64,000 nucleotides of DNA from contig VCJN01001502.1 of the NCBI GenBank assembly GCA_006384855.1, positions 1 to 64,000 of the forward strand. Direction: 5' to 3'. Positions 45,702 through 56,924 of this stretch are shown here, one piece after another (within the stretch, counting starts at the first letter, position 1; every line of letters begins with the position of its first letter). Under the pieces are notes generated by a model, which was given only the letters and a program-made list of their open reading frames with translations, did no database searches and was not told the origin of the DNA. The position numbers and the translations under genes were made by a program. Source of the DNA: Tetraselmis striata (lineage: Eukaryota > Chlorophyta > Chlorodendrophyceae > Chlorodendrales > Chlorodendraceae).

Positions 45702-47548
45702 CTACTCGGCGCTCCGCAGCCCCGCCTTCTCGAGGACCTCCAGGAAGACGTCCTCGTCGTCATGCGGCACGCTCTCGATATCGTGATCGTAGTAGCTCGC
45801 GATCTGGTCCACCAGCTTCCGCTCCTACGTGGGAGTAGAGAGTGGGTGGATGTTTTTGGGGGGGGGGGGGGGGGGGGGGCAAAGCCACGCAAGCGAGCAT
45901 GGGCGGCAGCAAGCTCGTCAGTATGGAGTGACGAGTCTAGAGGGGGGCATTGCGGGGCGGGGGGGGGTGCCGGCAGATCAGACACGCACAAAACAGGTTG
46001 TCCAGCAGCCGGGCGGCCTCGCGGGGAGGCGCCCGCTTGGATGAATTCATGGGATGTTGGTTGTCATCATGTCATGCCGGCAAGAAGGGGGGCCCACAGC
46101 GCGATCGCAGTGATGATACAACAACCTAAACATAACGTATTGAAAATAGAATAATGAAATAGAACATAATGAAATTACAACGGAAAATGCGGCATGGAAA
46201 GAAACGATCCTGGAAACATCGCCAAGAAATCAATATGTCTGTTCAATCTTTTCATCAATCAGATTGTGCTGCATATGGACTGTTTTTATATCAGATGACA
46301 TAATGGCGGCATACTGAGTCGCATGCATATTGGGGAGGGGGGGGGGGGGGGGGGGGGGCTCACCAGGCCGCCAGTGGTGAGGTTGAACGCGGCGCCCTTG
46401 CGCCCAAAGCGGCCGCTGCGGCCGATGCGGTGCAGGTAGGTTTCGTACGCGGGCGTGGGCGCGCTGCGTTCCACCGGGATGTCGTAGTTGATGACGAGGG
46501 TGACCTGCCCGGGAGCCGAACCAGGGTATTCAGCCATTATGCGTGAGGGGGTGGGGGGGTGGGGGGGCAGGAGTCAGGGCGCTACAGGGGAAGGGGGGGT
46601 CCCGCATGCCAGCGGCACCAGGGGCGCTGGGGATCCCACCTGGCTGACGTCAAAGCCGCGCGCCAGCACGTCGGTCGCTATCAAAATCTTGGTGATGCCG
46701 TCGCGGAACTCGCGCACCACGCGGTCGCGCTCCTCGTGCTCCATCTCTCCCTGGATGCACGTCACCTGCACATGTGCCACGGACAGCGCGGCGCCACAGG
46801 GTCAGCAGCGGGCGGCTGCTCTGCATACGTATCAAAGGAGTTGTACTGTCCCCCGGAGCAACAGGCCATCTCCCAACATATACTGCCATAGCAAACAAAG
46901 GCGCCACATCAGTTCCACACCCGGGCGTATGTCTTGCTGAGGTGCAGTGTACGGGTGGCCCATTGAACTCGCAATGAGGGTGCGTAGTGGTGGGGCTAGT
47001 GAGGGGACGACATTTTTTAACTTTTCTGCACAATTATGGCACTGTAGGCGGATCTCAAATAACTAAAAATGCAGTGTCCGCATGCGTGGATGTCTGTCTG
47101 ATCGCCCGGTCGTACGAAAAGTAACCGAAAATGCAGAGATGCGCCTGAAAGGCCGCCCTATGGATCTGCAATCAGATCGGCACATATTTGTAATTGAGGT
47201 TCCGCACTTCCGCCCTGACGCCCTGATGGGTGACGGCAGATTCGGTCCGCGCGCATCGGTGCGGCTGACGCGCACCCGTGACTGAGGCTCTTGGGTGCGA
47301 AGCAGGGCTGGAGGGGTCATTACAGGCACGAGTAGTGGCGCAGCAGTGATGGGATTAGTATGGGATCCCCTGAGCGGGCCGGAGGGCATCGAGGGAGGGC
47401 GTGCTTGTATGTGTACAAATATCTATGTGCATATCTATGTGTATACGTACATGTATGTATGCACATTAATGCGTATGTATACCTTTATGTATATCTGTGT
47501 GCACCATCTGTCTTTGTGTCTCTCTGGGTGAGCTGTCTCAGTCTGTGA

Positions 47549-47602
<54 letters not shown>

Positions 47603-48441
47603 ACAATCCACGGTTCCAACCCGCTCCCCCCCCCCCCCCCCCCCCGCCCAAACACATGCTGAAGCATCTGCGTAATGGTATATGTGTGAGCATGTGCATG
47701 TGTGGACTGTATCATCAGGGGGGGGGGGGGGGGGGGCTCCCGGGTCACGCACCGTGAAGCCGTCGCCCGTGAGCTCGCTGGAGAGGTCCTTGGCGCTCTT
47801 CCGGGTCTTGACAAAGATGATGGTTTGGCCCAGGTTCTCGCAGTTGGGCAGCACCATGTCCTTCAGCAGCTTTGTCTTGTCCTCCACGGTGGGGCAGTCC
47901 TGGGCGCGACATAGGTAGTCCAAGGGCGACTTGTCGGCATCATCCGTCTCCGCTGCTCTGGTGCCGAGTAGTTTGGGGAAAGGCAGGACGAGGTGTCATG
48001 GGGGAGGGGGGGGGCTCACCACACGGTACTGCTTTATGACGTCCAGGGAGAGGTCCTCCTTGGGCACAAACACCTGCACGGCGTCCGGCAGCACCTTGGT
48101 GGTGAAGCGCTTGACGCGCTCATTGAAGGTGGCGGAGAAGAGCAGCATCTGCGCGCGCGACGCCACCTCAGCGGCCGATACAGGGGGTTGCAATACGGGG
48201 CATCATGGCGAGCTTGGGGTATGGGGCGTCGGCGGGGCGCGCCTGGCAGTCGGGGCTCTGCCGCTTGACCTCCTTCATCATGCGCAGCGAGTCGTCGGCA
48301 AAGCCGTCCGCCTTGAGCATGTCGTCCGCCTCGTCAAACACGAGGATGGTCATGAACTTGAAGCTCAGCATGCGCTTGGAGACCCAGTTCTTCAGCGTGC
48401 CGTGCGTCCCGATGATGATCTGCCCGCACCCGGAGGATTGT

Positions 48442-48472
<31 letters not shown>

Positions 48473-50302
48473 GGGGGGGGGTCAGCCCGTCTATTTACGC
48501 AGCTGTGAAGGGCACACCGGAACCACGCGTTGGGTTTGCGGTACATTGACCGCCTACATGAAGAATGAAAGAACACAGACCAAATGTGATGCGGCTGAGA
48601 GTGGGGGGGGGTTGGCGGGCGCCGACCTGGTCCTTGATCTTGGTCTTGCTTCGGCTGCTGGGGCCCGAGGAGGAGGTGGCGGTGGAGGTGGCGGTGATGC
48701 CGGTGTGCTTGCCCATCTTCTCCAGCACCATCAGGTTCTGCACCACCAGCTCGCGCGTGGGGCACAGGCAGATGGCCTGCGGCTCCTGCGTGCCGGGGTC
48801 GACGCGGCTGAGCATCGCGAGCGTGAAGCAGGTCGTCTTGCCGCTGCCGTTGTGCGCCTGCGCGATGAGGTGCCGGAAGGGCGGCGCCAGGATCAAGGGC
48901 AGCGTGGACGCCTGGATGCGGCTCGGCCGCTCAAACTTCATCTCGTTGTACAGCCCCTGCGGGTGCGCGCGGAAACGGGCGTGAGGGCCGCTGGGCATCA
49001 CCCTCCCCGGTGTCTGGGATCGATGGGACACAGCATCTGGGCGCCGACGCGGCCAGAGGAGCACTGCGTATAAGACCCTGCTCCGCCTGTCAGACGCCGG
49101 ATGCAGTCGAATGTCCGGCGGGCCTGTAGCAAACGCCCCAAGAGACAGCATGCAGCCCCAGTTTGAGGAGCAAGCTGCTTCAAGTTCCTGTGGGTGCGCC
49201 GGCGCCCATGGCACGGCTGCGTCTGGGCGTGCTGCAGACCACAGCCTGTGTGCTCATGAACTCGTGCCCCATGATGCCTCTACTACACCGGCAAGCCTAT
49301 CCACCCCCCCCCCCCCCCCTCCCCCATGCCCCAGCTGCTTACCCCAACTGCTTACCCCAGCTGCTTACCCCCCCTTTCCTCCCAACCCTCACACACATCC
49401 GCAAGAGCACGCAGCACCGCCCCCAGCTCGTGCATAGCGGCGTCTAATCCACACACATAGCTAAAGCGGGCGGTGCCAAAGGGTCGCCGGGGGAGGGGGA
49501 CGGGGAGCAGGGGCGGGTCCGCGGCGTACATCCAGCAGCTCCTTGCTGAGGCCCAGCTCCTCAAACGTCTTGGCGCTGCTGTACATGCTGTTGTCGCTGG
49601 TCACCGTCTTGATCTCCGTCTCGGCGTCGTCCTGCCGCGCCACGCTCGCGCAATCAGCCCCCGCCCCCCCCCCCCCCCTTCCTCTCTCTGCCAGCGCCGC
49701 AAGCCCCTCCCCCCTCCCCTGGCCAACACGGCGGCCGGACCGCGCCAGCCGGCCTCACCTGCAGTGTGTTGAGCAGCTTGTCCGGCGCGTCCGTGTCATC
49801 GTCCTGCTCGCCCTCGTCACCGCCGTCAGCTGGCCGCAGGACAGGGGGATTCTGAGCGGGCGGGCAGCGCAGAGGGCGTGGGGGGTGGGGATGCGGATGA
49901 TTCGAGTGGGGATGAGGCGCGCGGGCGGCTGTGCGGCTGCTGTGCCTCACCTGCGGGCGCGGTGGGCTTGACGGCCTCAAAGCCGGGCGGTGGGCCTGTT
50001 GACAGCGGCGCAGTCGGGATCAGTCCGGATCGGGGCCAGTCGAGGCATTGTCTGGGGGAAAGGCATGCCAGACTGGAGGGGATGGGTGCGGAAGTGAGGA
50101 ATTGGAGGAAGGGAAGGGCGTGGGGCTGCCGGCGTGGTCCTTCGCACCGTCGTCATCTTCCTCCGGCGCGCCCCCGGCCGCGGCTTCAGCGGCCGGTGCA
50201 GCCTCCTCGGACTCCCCTCCGAAGCTGGGAGGCGGCGGGATGTCCGTTGAGTCGTCGTCCGCCCAGGACTACGGCGATTGGTTGCCGAGACGGGTCCAGG
50301 AA

Positions 50303-50337
<35 letters not shown>

Positions 50338-50454
50338 CAGCGAGCGTTCCGTCCCCCGCGAGGATCGGTGGCGATACCGCGCCGGTCGTCGACACCGGGG
50401 CGTGGGGGCAGTAGGGCAGGCAGGGGCAGGCTGCATAAGCACCTTGGACGCCAT
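45702..50454 (-). CDS. DBP5: DBP5/DDX19/LOS4-type DEAD-box RNA helicase, 12 exons
   Basis: ATP-dependent RNA remodelling enzyme that, in yeast, animals and plants, releases mRNPs at the cytoplasmic face of the nuclear pore. Exons (- strand order): 50454-50443, 50268-50148, 49995-49951, 49829-49759, 49631-49530, 48956-48627, 48419-48243, 48148-48020, 47899-47753, 46765-46640, 46504-46364, 45824-45702; 1524 nt, 507 aa, phases consistent. The N-terminus is acidic (MASK, then [16 protein letters not shown]). Motifs in order: Q-motif region [27 protein letters not shown] (I), PTREL (Ia), VFDEADDML (II), FSATF (III), GQTIIFVKT (IV), [10 protein letters not shown] (V), [11 protein letters not shown] (VI). 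[13 protein letters not shown] and the C-terminal [14 protein letters not shown] are typical of the DBP5 branch rather than eIF4A. The first coding exon is only 12 nt. The intron after exon 7 would be GC-AG. Confidence 0.93.
45855..45879 (-). repeat. C homopolymer (sense) before the last DBP5 exon
   Basis: About 25 nt of C on the coding strand, some 30 nt upstream of the exon 12 acceptor. A matching run at 46340-46359 follows the exon 11 donor directly (GTGAGCC, then C-run). Confidence 0.85.
47550..47601. repeat. (TG)n microsatellite with flanking C and G runs
   Basis: About 26 TG units in DBP5 intron 9. Next to it lie C-run 47628-47645 and G-run 47719-47736. Another TG tract with G-run is at 48439-48481 in intron 6. 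Confidence 0.9.
50302..50336 (-). repeat. Longest clean homopolymer, C on sense strand (~35 nt)
   Basis: An uninterrupted G-run on the + strand inside DBP5 intron 1, about 35 nt upstream of the exon 2 acceptor on the coding strand. Confidence 0.9.
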
Positions 50455-50902
50455 GCCACCGCCCTGTGCTGCGCCGAGCTACCGAGCCACTGCCGCTGGC
50501 GCCGCCACTGATGCGTTGCGTTTCCGGAGCCTTGTTCGCCGTGCGCAGGTGCAGTAGTGCACGCTACCACGAGGCCGCGCACCCCGCGTTAGGCAGTCCG
50601 TGGTACTGGCTGGAATAGATGGGCGCCCCCCAGCGAGGATCTGATGTAGGCAAGCCGGTCGCGACTGCGCGAGGGAGCAGACGTGCGATGCCTCTAAGGG
50701 ATGAGCCCGCCAGGACGACGATGATCTGTATGGCGACGACACGGGGGCGAGGATGTGGCTGATTCTGATGCGTGCGCCGCGCGCCGCCATCAGCAGCCAC
50801 TTCAGGCCAGCCTGCTGAGCAGGCCTTGCAGTGAGCGGGGGCGGGCGGCCGACGGGGACAACGCGGCGTACTCGTATGTACAAGCTGTAGTAGGCTGAAT
50901 TT
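50455..50902. other. 5' region of DBP5, no other gene recognised
   Basis: About 450 nt between the DBP5 start codon and the edge of the tyrosine-recombinase element. It must contain the DBP5 promoter, so the element sits close to it. Open frames here show no recognisable domain. Confidence 0.4.
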
Positions 50903-51008
50903 CAAAGGGAGGTAGGCAGGGAATATTAGCCAAAACGTGGGCAGGCTTGGTTACACGGAAGGGCTGGGTGCTTGCGGTAAAGAGCCACAAAGGAGGGAGG
51001 GAGGGAGG

Positions 51009-51272
51009 GTTGTGAGGGCAGGAGGCCAGCAAAAAACTAAGAGTTTTATGTATTTGGTCCAGTCTAGCGGACGATGATGGTTTTATAGACTTTATGGGTA
51101 CGGGGGTGACCGTTGTTCTCGCCGTGAGCGGCACGCAAAGTGCAGTACACCGGCTTCTCAGTGTTGAAGCACCAGTATCGGTGTCGACACCCGCATACCG
51201 TAAGGACAGGGAGGAAGAAGGAAACCCCAAGAACACAGCTCAAAAGGGAGGTAGGCGGTGAAAATTAGCCAC
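51009..51272 (-). repeat. A2 and B1 repeats of the tyrosine-recombinase element
   Basis: The stretch 51009-51241 is a diverged copy of 54316-54569, which has a small internal expansion of GCTAAAGCACC words. The stretch 51241-51272 is the B1 copy of 50903-50932. Confidence 0.7.
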
Positions 51273-51499
51273 CTCGGTCTTCAGGATTGCGGAGGGGGCG
51301 GGGCTGCGTCCAACGGAGCGGGGGCGATGCCGAGAAGGCTCCGAAGGACCACAATGGGGGGGGAGGGGGGGGGGGGGGGGGAGCCAGCCAAACAGAAGCG
51401 TGGCGGCGCGGGTAGGAAGCGTTGTCGGGTCGATGTAGTCGTTGATTACTGCAGAATTGCGGGCCTAACCGCCCAGTGGCGCATTTTGTCCATGGGCAC

Positions 51500-52560
51500 G
51501 CCTGCTGCATTTGCGCTAGACGCCGCGCCCTTCCGTAAGGAGTGCGAGGTCCACACGAACCCTTCCGGGGGGGGCGGGGGGGGGGGGGGGGGCTGGCTCG
51601 ATTGATGCGGTCGACGGCTCGCTTGAGCTGGTCGCCGAGGATGGAGGCGTTCCATTTGAGGGGCGGGGTAGCCTTGTCGCCAAGGAGCGCCTAGAATCGG
51701 TCCGGTCGCTTGGCGGGGGCTGGCCGTAACGCCGCGTCGCAGGAAGCGATGAAGCGGCGGAGAAGGGTTGTCCATGCGGGCACTGCGGTGGCAGGGATTT
51801 GAGTGGGGGCTTGAACCCGTCTCGACGCTTGTGATGTCCCCCCTTCTCGCGGTTGACGAAGAGGGTGATATTGTGGGTGTCCACGGCCATGTCGCGGAGT
51901 CGGCAGGAGACGCTGGACTCGCCACGGGAGTGAAACGTAAATGTTGAGCATACCGCGGCGCCCTCGCGGACGATGGTGCCGTAGCCGGGGGTGGTAATGG
52001 GAAGGGTAGCAAGGTCGTCAAGGATGTCGGTGATGACGTTACAGGAAAGGGGGGCGCGCCGCAGCTCCTCGCTAGTCTTGAGCTGACGGATTTGAAGTGC
52101 CCGCTTCATGTCGCCGATGGCTGGGCCGGTGGCCGGGGCGTCATCCCGACCGGTGTGACGAAGGAAGGTGTTGATGGCCGAGAGGTAGGGTTGCAAAGAG
52201 CCGGCACCGATGGTGCCGCACTCCGCAGTCTAGGCGAGATAGCGGACGCAGGTAGACTCGGTGCATGCCAAGGGGGAGTTGCCTTCCTCGTCGATGCAAA
52301 ACTCGGCGAAGAGACGAAGTTTGCCTTCGTAGTTGGAGTAGGTGCGTGCCGTGAGCGAGGTAGTCAGCAGATCGAGCACCTTTGCGCCCCATCAGTCATC
52401 GGTACCGTAGAGCGTCTCGATGCTGCCTCGCATGAGCTCGCTCCATGGAGCCTTTGCTTTGGCGTCGGCGATGAAGTAGGTAGGTGTCTTCGTGGTGCGG
52501 CGGAAAGGCCGGAACGCGCCGTACGTTGTTGCCGGGTCAGGGGGGGCGCTCGCCGGGTGG
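51500..52560 (-). pseudogene. Tyrosine recombinase pseudogene of element 2
   Basis: Aligns throughout with 1371-2608. It has PTYFIADAKAKAPW, LDLLTTSLTARTYSNYEGKL, RLFAEFC, then LQPYLSAINTFLRHTG, CRLRDMAVDTHNITLFVNRE and HSLRKGAASSANAAG (HxxR). The last part needs a frameshift to give NDYIDPTTLP with the catalytic Tyr. In-frame stops occur near 52387 (before WGAKVLDLL) and in RYLA*TAECG, where element 1 has RYVAWVGERG (TGG to TAG). Long C-runs on this strand (+ strand G at 51358-51380 and 51568-51592) lie within or next to the coding part and further disrupt it. Confidence 0.75.
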
Positions 52561-53106
52561 CGTTGACATGACCAGGAGCGTCACGAAGATGATGCCACGA
52601 CGGCAGGTATTGTAGCCGTTGACCTCGTGGCAAGCATCGCGTGAGTACCGGGCTCGTCTAGCTGCCCGTGAGAGGCCGCTGCGCCGACGGCGGGCGAAGA
52701 GGGTTAGCGCGGCAGGTCGGGGAGGCCGCGCCATAAAGGGGGAGTCGGTGTAGACTCGTGAAACGAATGATGTGGATGTTGAAGGACAAAGTAGCGCCGA
52801 TGGAGTTGACCCCGGCGAGGGAGAAGGAGGGATGACGGCTCGCGTAGGAGGGTCAGCGGTGAGGGAGTCCAACTCATGCCGACGACTCCACTGCAACGTC
52901 ACTTGGAAGGCGCGCCCGGAGTAGGCTTGTCCTCGAAACGCAGTTGCATGGGGTCGGCACGGCGGAGCACCCCATCATTCGGCCTTGTCGACCAAAGGGG
53001 CCTCGCCTTGCCTTGCCCTTAACTCCCCGCAGAAAGGACCAAGGTGGCACACCGGCCAGCACATCACATGCATGGTTGTTTGCTCATGCGCTCTGCGCGT
53101 GTGTCA

Positions 53107-54156
53107 TCAGCACAGCACAAAGTGGATCATGCCTGGGGTATTCAGCACAAAACAAGGGATAGGGCGATTAGCATAGTCCTTATTGGTGGCGTCCTTTGCA
53201 ACGGTGGCTCGTCGCGCCACCGCCTCGCGCCCCGGGCGCGTAGTCTTGAAGTTTCCGCGGCGGCCGCCGCCGCAGTCCGGGTCGCGGTCGTTGCGCCGGA
53301 GGGCGCCGCCGAAGCGGTGGCGGGCGGTGGTTTTCGCCGCGCTCGTGATGTTTGCGTCGTTGACGCGGTCCTTGCAGAGCTCCCATAGCTCGGAGAACCC
53401 GGGCGACCCCGGGTTCTCGGTACCGGGGTTGAGGTAGCGCTCCCGTACGACGTCGACCGCGAACGTGTCGCCATATTGCATCTGAGTGTGCGTCCCAGTG
53501 CTGCTTGCGGAGGTACGCTTGCCGGAACCGATGGCCGTCGTCGATGGCCTCCATGCTGTGGACGATGGCCTCGAGCCCCTGCCTGAAGGCCGGAGTAATT
53601 CCCTCGGTGATGCATGCCGCCACCAACAGCGTATGCAGCTCGATTGTCGAGCAGGCGATGAAAGCCCCGTAGCAGGCGGCGCGTGGTATTATTCATCTGC
53701 CGCCAGCTGAAGGCGAGGGTTACCAAGCAGGTACTCGAGCACACGGTCGAGGGCGATGAGGAAGAGCCCGGGGCGTCGCAGCCTGTCGGGAGGCATCCCG
53801 TTCTCGAAAGCGGGCAGAGCCGCAGCGATGGCAGTTTTCCAATCAAGGTAGTTTGGTTCGCTCGAAGGGGCGAAGGGCGCACGGCCGTTTTGGTCTTGAC
53901 CACCAGCGCGGGACTCCTTCCCGCCCGGAATGGCGTCCTCTTCACCGGCGGCTACCGGCGGCATAGGAGTATCTTGAGTGGTGAAGAACCTGGAAAGCTG
54001 CGCATGGATGAGTTGTTTCAATCGTATATCTTCCGCCTTACGATGCGCCGCCTCTATGGAGTCTTGCTCAGTAGCCGTCGTTTCGACGCCCCCGACAGCC
54101 GCCGCCTTGCCGGCGTCGACCATCTTGGGGGCGGTAGTTGAGCCGCTGCCAGACAT
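53107..54156 (-). pseudogene. gag-like ORF of tyrosine-recombinase element 2
   Basis: From ATG at 54156 it reads MSGSGSTTAPKMVDAG and later NYLDWKTAIAAALPAFENGM, RVLEYLLGNPRLQLA. After a frameshift near 53690 it goes on as LLVAACITEGITPAF, then RQGLEAIVHSMEAIDDGHRF. A further frame shift leads to DVVRERYLNPGTENPGSPGF and a Gly/Arg-rich C-terminus with a single CG-rich knuckle-like stretch. Its place upstream of the recombinase and the match to 665-820 suggest a structural (gag-like) protein. No known domain is firmly recognised. Confidence 0.5.
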
Positions 54157-54569
54157 CGCGAAGTGGTCGTCGGGGAGGGAGCCGCGTGGAAAAGAAAGAA
54201 AGGAAGAGCCTCGGCTTGAGCTGGTAATGTAGCAGCACCGCGAGCGGATGATGGAAGGTTTAGTACCGTTTTCGAGGGCATGAGCACTCTGCACGGTCAG
54301 AAACCGCGAGTTAGTGTTGTGCGGGCATGAGACCAGCACAAAACTAAGTGAGTGGTTCAATTTAGCGGACGATGATGGTTTTGTAGATTTGATGGGTACA
54401 TACGGGGTTGACCGTTGTTCTCGGCGTGGGCAGCACGCGAAGTGCCGTACATCGCTTCTAAGTGCTAAAGCACCAGTGCCAAAGCACCGGTGCTAAAGCA
54501 CCATTACTGGTGTCGACACCCGCATACCCTAAGGGCAGGGAGGGAAAAGTAACCCCGAGAACATAGCTC

Positions 54570-55240
54570 TACACATTACAAGAGCGCTACTTTCCAGAGG
54601 TACCGGTACGTACATTCGTACATGTATGATATAAACTTGTATGTTATTGGAAAATCCCAACAATTGATATGTCCTAGTGCAACCCGTACGGTCTGTTGAT
54701 GGTTTTAACCGGCGAGTTACCGGCACCATCACGTTTTCATGACGGAGTGTCCCATTGCCCGCGCGAGCCCTGTTCTCCCGGCCGGGGCGCTTAGGACAGC
54801 CACCATCAGCTCTTCTAGCTCGCTGCCTTATTCAGCAGCGGCTTCGTGTAGACTTGTGCGCGCGAGGGTCGTAGAGGTTGATCAAGTTCGCAGCAAGGTT
54901 CCTTTTCCCGCTAGTGAGTCATCGTGCCACGCACATGCGTTACATCATTGGCAGCCATAGACAACCCCTCGGTAGTGTGTTTTTCCAGACTCGTGCGCCC
55001 GAAGTCGCTTTCCGTTTCTGCCCTGGCTTTGCGGCTGGGGCGTTTGAGGGGGCGATGCTATGATGCGCACGGTAAGTAATTAGAGCCGCGGGGGGGGGGG
55101 GGGGGGGGGGGGCTCGTTGGGGGTGTTCGAACCTCTCAACGCCCAAAGCCGAGTCGCAGTACGGGCTTTTGTGTGCTCCCGTATAGTGGAGCAACCTCTC
55201 GCAGTAGTCAGTGCTTGAGTCTGGTTAGGTGGAGCGGACG
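54570..55240. other. Intergenic, no gene recognised; G-run
   Basis: A G-run lies at 55090-55112. CTAGTGCAACCCGTACGG near 54673 resembles GTAGTGCAACCCGTAC at 60162, next to the Mutator-like element's right flank. Otherwise nothing is recognised. Confidence 0.4.
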
Positions 55241-56820
55241 CGCTCGGTACCATGCATGGCCGATGCTCGTCACGTTTGTCAACGACAACAACTACGAGTA
55301 CCGCAACAAGTCGGCGCGGATGACTGCGGAGGATCTCCGTATCGTGAGGACGGCCGTTTGCCGTCTTGCAAGCAAGACACTTCAACCCGATCGTCCGTGT
55401 GTCCAAGCTCGCAAAAAGGCTTCGCGGCATCGACGGCGGTCGCTATACGACACGTTGCGATTTTTCGAAACTACCCGCGTAATCGGTCCGTGACGGGGAT
55501 GGCGCCGCTCATGCGCATTTGTTTTGAGAGGGCTCGTTGCCCTCGCCTTAACCGGGCCGCAACACCGTTTGTTGTGGCTGCAATGGGAAACGTCCGCTCG
55601 GCTCGGTCCGGCGCGTTTCCGACGCTTCGTATTGCAACGTCGTCGTCACAAGGACAGTGACAACCTGCACCTGCCCGCCGGGGGGGGCAGCTCTACCATC
55701 CGGCGTGCTCGACGTCTCGTGGTGACCGTAACTACCCTTGTCCGACTCCATGCTGGGAACCTCGGCGGCCGTCGCTGTTGCTGCACAGGCGGCCGCGTTC
55801 TCGATATCCTCGTCCCGACAACACTAGCACCGTTATGGGCGGCGTATGCTTTCAAAACATGTACACCGGCCAGCCCGTTTCCGAGTTCATGACATCCCAC
55901 CTTTGACAAAAATAACTACACGAGCTGCCCGCCGGGGGGCAACTCCGCCTCTTAACGCGACCTATGCATTTTGTGGCGTCATCGCAGGTCTGTGGCGTGC
56001 GAGGTGGTCGGCAGCCGTCGCCAGTGCAGGAGCGGCGCGGCCGCCTCGCCACATTGCGATGCGAGACCCGCGCCGACAACTTACCGAGTCGGAGGGTCTT
56101 CTGCGACGTCGCCGGCAACCGCCCCCGACACACGACTACATCAGAACCGATACGCCATGGCCACATTGGGTCCCATGCGCCCGCGGCGCCCCGATGCGTT
56201 ATGCGTTTTGAGGTGCCGGCTCTCGTCGTGCGAGCGAGGCGGCGAGACGACCGCCGTTAGTGATGGCAGCGGCCGTACACCGCCGTCGTCGCGCGCCGGC
56301 GTCACGTGCTCGCCCCTCGCAATGTGCGACGCCATTTAAGGTGCAGAGTTCCCGTCGCGTCGCTTACAACGTATTGTACTTCACATGGTTGTACGCGGCG
56401 CGCGTTCGAGCGCCGGCGCGCGCAAATCGTACTCATCCTACATGTACCGCTATGTTGGGCATTCGTCGCCAACATGCCAGCTCATGTCTACAGTTACGGT
56501 TCACGTCGCGCGCCAACTGCTGTATGGCGCCGTCGGGGAACGGCGCCTTGATTTCGCGACACGCGCAACCTATGTCGCGTTGACGTTTGCACCGTCAACA
56601 TCTCCCGTCGTCCGCGTCCGTTAAGCGCATGCGCCTCGATTGAGGTTCCTAAACCTCTCGGCGCGAGACCCTTTAACAACTCAAGACATCTTCCGCCTTC
56701 GTATGGTCGGCACGCCAACCGACCGCCCACGCTCGCAATCGGAAACGAACCGCGGGTATCTGGCAAAACCATACTCGATTGCATGTTTGAAATGATCTAA
56801 AACTGCGTATGGGGCTTCAA
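55241..56820 (+). other. Probable decayed mobile element of unknown type
   Basis: Overlapping + strand frames (55263-55493, 55524-55892, 55846-56211, 56260-56640) are Arg/Ala-rich and switch frame repeatedly, as in a worn coding region. No catalytic motif could be identified. The 3' end (56762-56818, with TTTGAAATGATCTAAAA and GTATGGGGCTTC) resembles 2662-2714, just past the recombinase of element 1. The region may therefore be another relic of that element family. Confidence 0.35.
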
Positions 56821-56830
56821 TAATTTAATT

Positions 56831-56839
56831 GTCGTAGTG
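56831..56839 (+). repeat. Left 9-bp target site duplication (GTCGTAGTG)
   Basis: Identical, in the same orientation, to 60159-60167, directly outside the two terminal inverted repeats. Nine base pairs is the usual duplication length for Mutator-like elements. Confidence 0.85.
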
Positions 56840-56924
56840 GAGAAAAGGGCAATATTATAGCGTAAACGGTGCATGCCACTATACTTCACTTTTGACTCAC
56901 TGAAAATGGGACAATTTACTAGCT
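56840..56924 (+). repeat. Left terminal inverted repeat of the MULE
   Basis: Begins GAGAAAAGGGCAATATTATA and ends in GACAATTTACTAGCT. Pairs with 60074-60158. Confidence 0.9.

Larger units (their letters stand above)
50903..54569 (-). mobile_element. Tyrosine-recombinase element 2 with split direct repeats (Ngaro/PAT-like layout)
   Basis: Read on the - strand the order is A1 (54569-54316), gag-like frame, tyrosine recombinase, B1 (51272-51241), A2 (51241-51009), B2 (50932-50903). A1 and A2 share blocks such as TAGCGGACGATGATGGTTTT, TGACCGTTGTTCTCG and TGTCGACACCCGCATACC. B1 and B2 share AAAGGGAGGTAGGCgG and ATTAGCCA. A1-ORFs-B1-A2-B2 is the split direct repeat layout of Ngaro/PAT-type DIRS-like elements, whose circular intermediate is integrated by the recombinase. 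No reverse transcriptase or RNase H is recognisable in the 3 kb between, so this is either a non-autonomous derivative or a different lineage. Confidence 0.7.

Noticed and set aside
45720..48000. DBP5 as eIF4A or another DEAD-box helicase
   Set aside because: [13 protein letters not shown] and the acidic N-terminus with SWADDD and [11 protein letters not shown] fit the DBP5/DDX19 branch better.
55263..56211. Tc1/mariner transposase
   Set aside because: Some stretches faintly recall a helix-turn-helix and the R-x-x-W-A-x-x-H region, but no DDE motif or terminal repeats could be placed.
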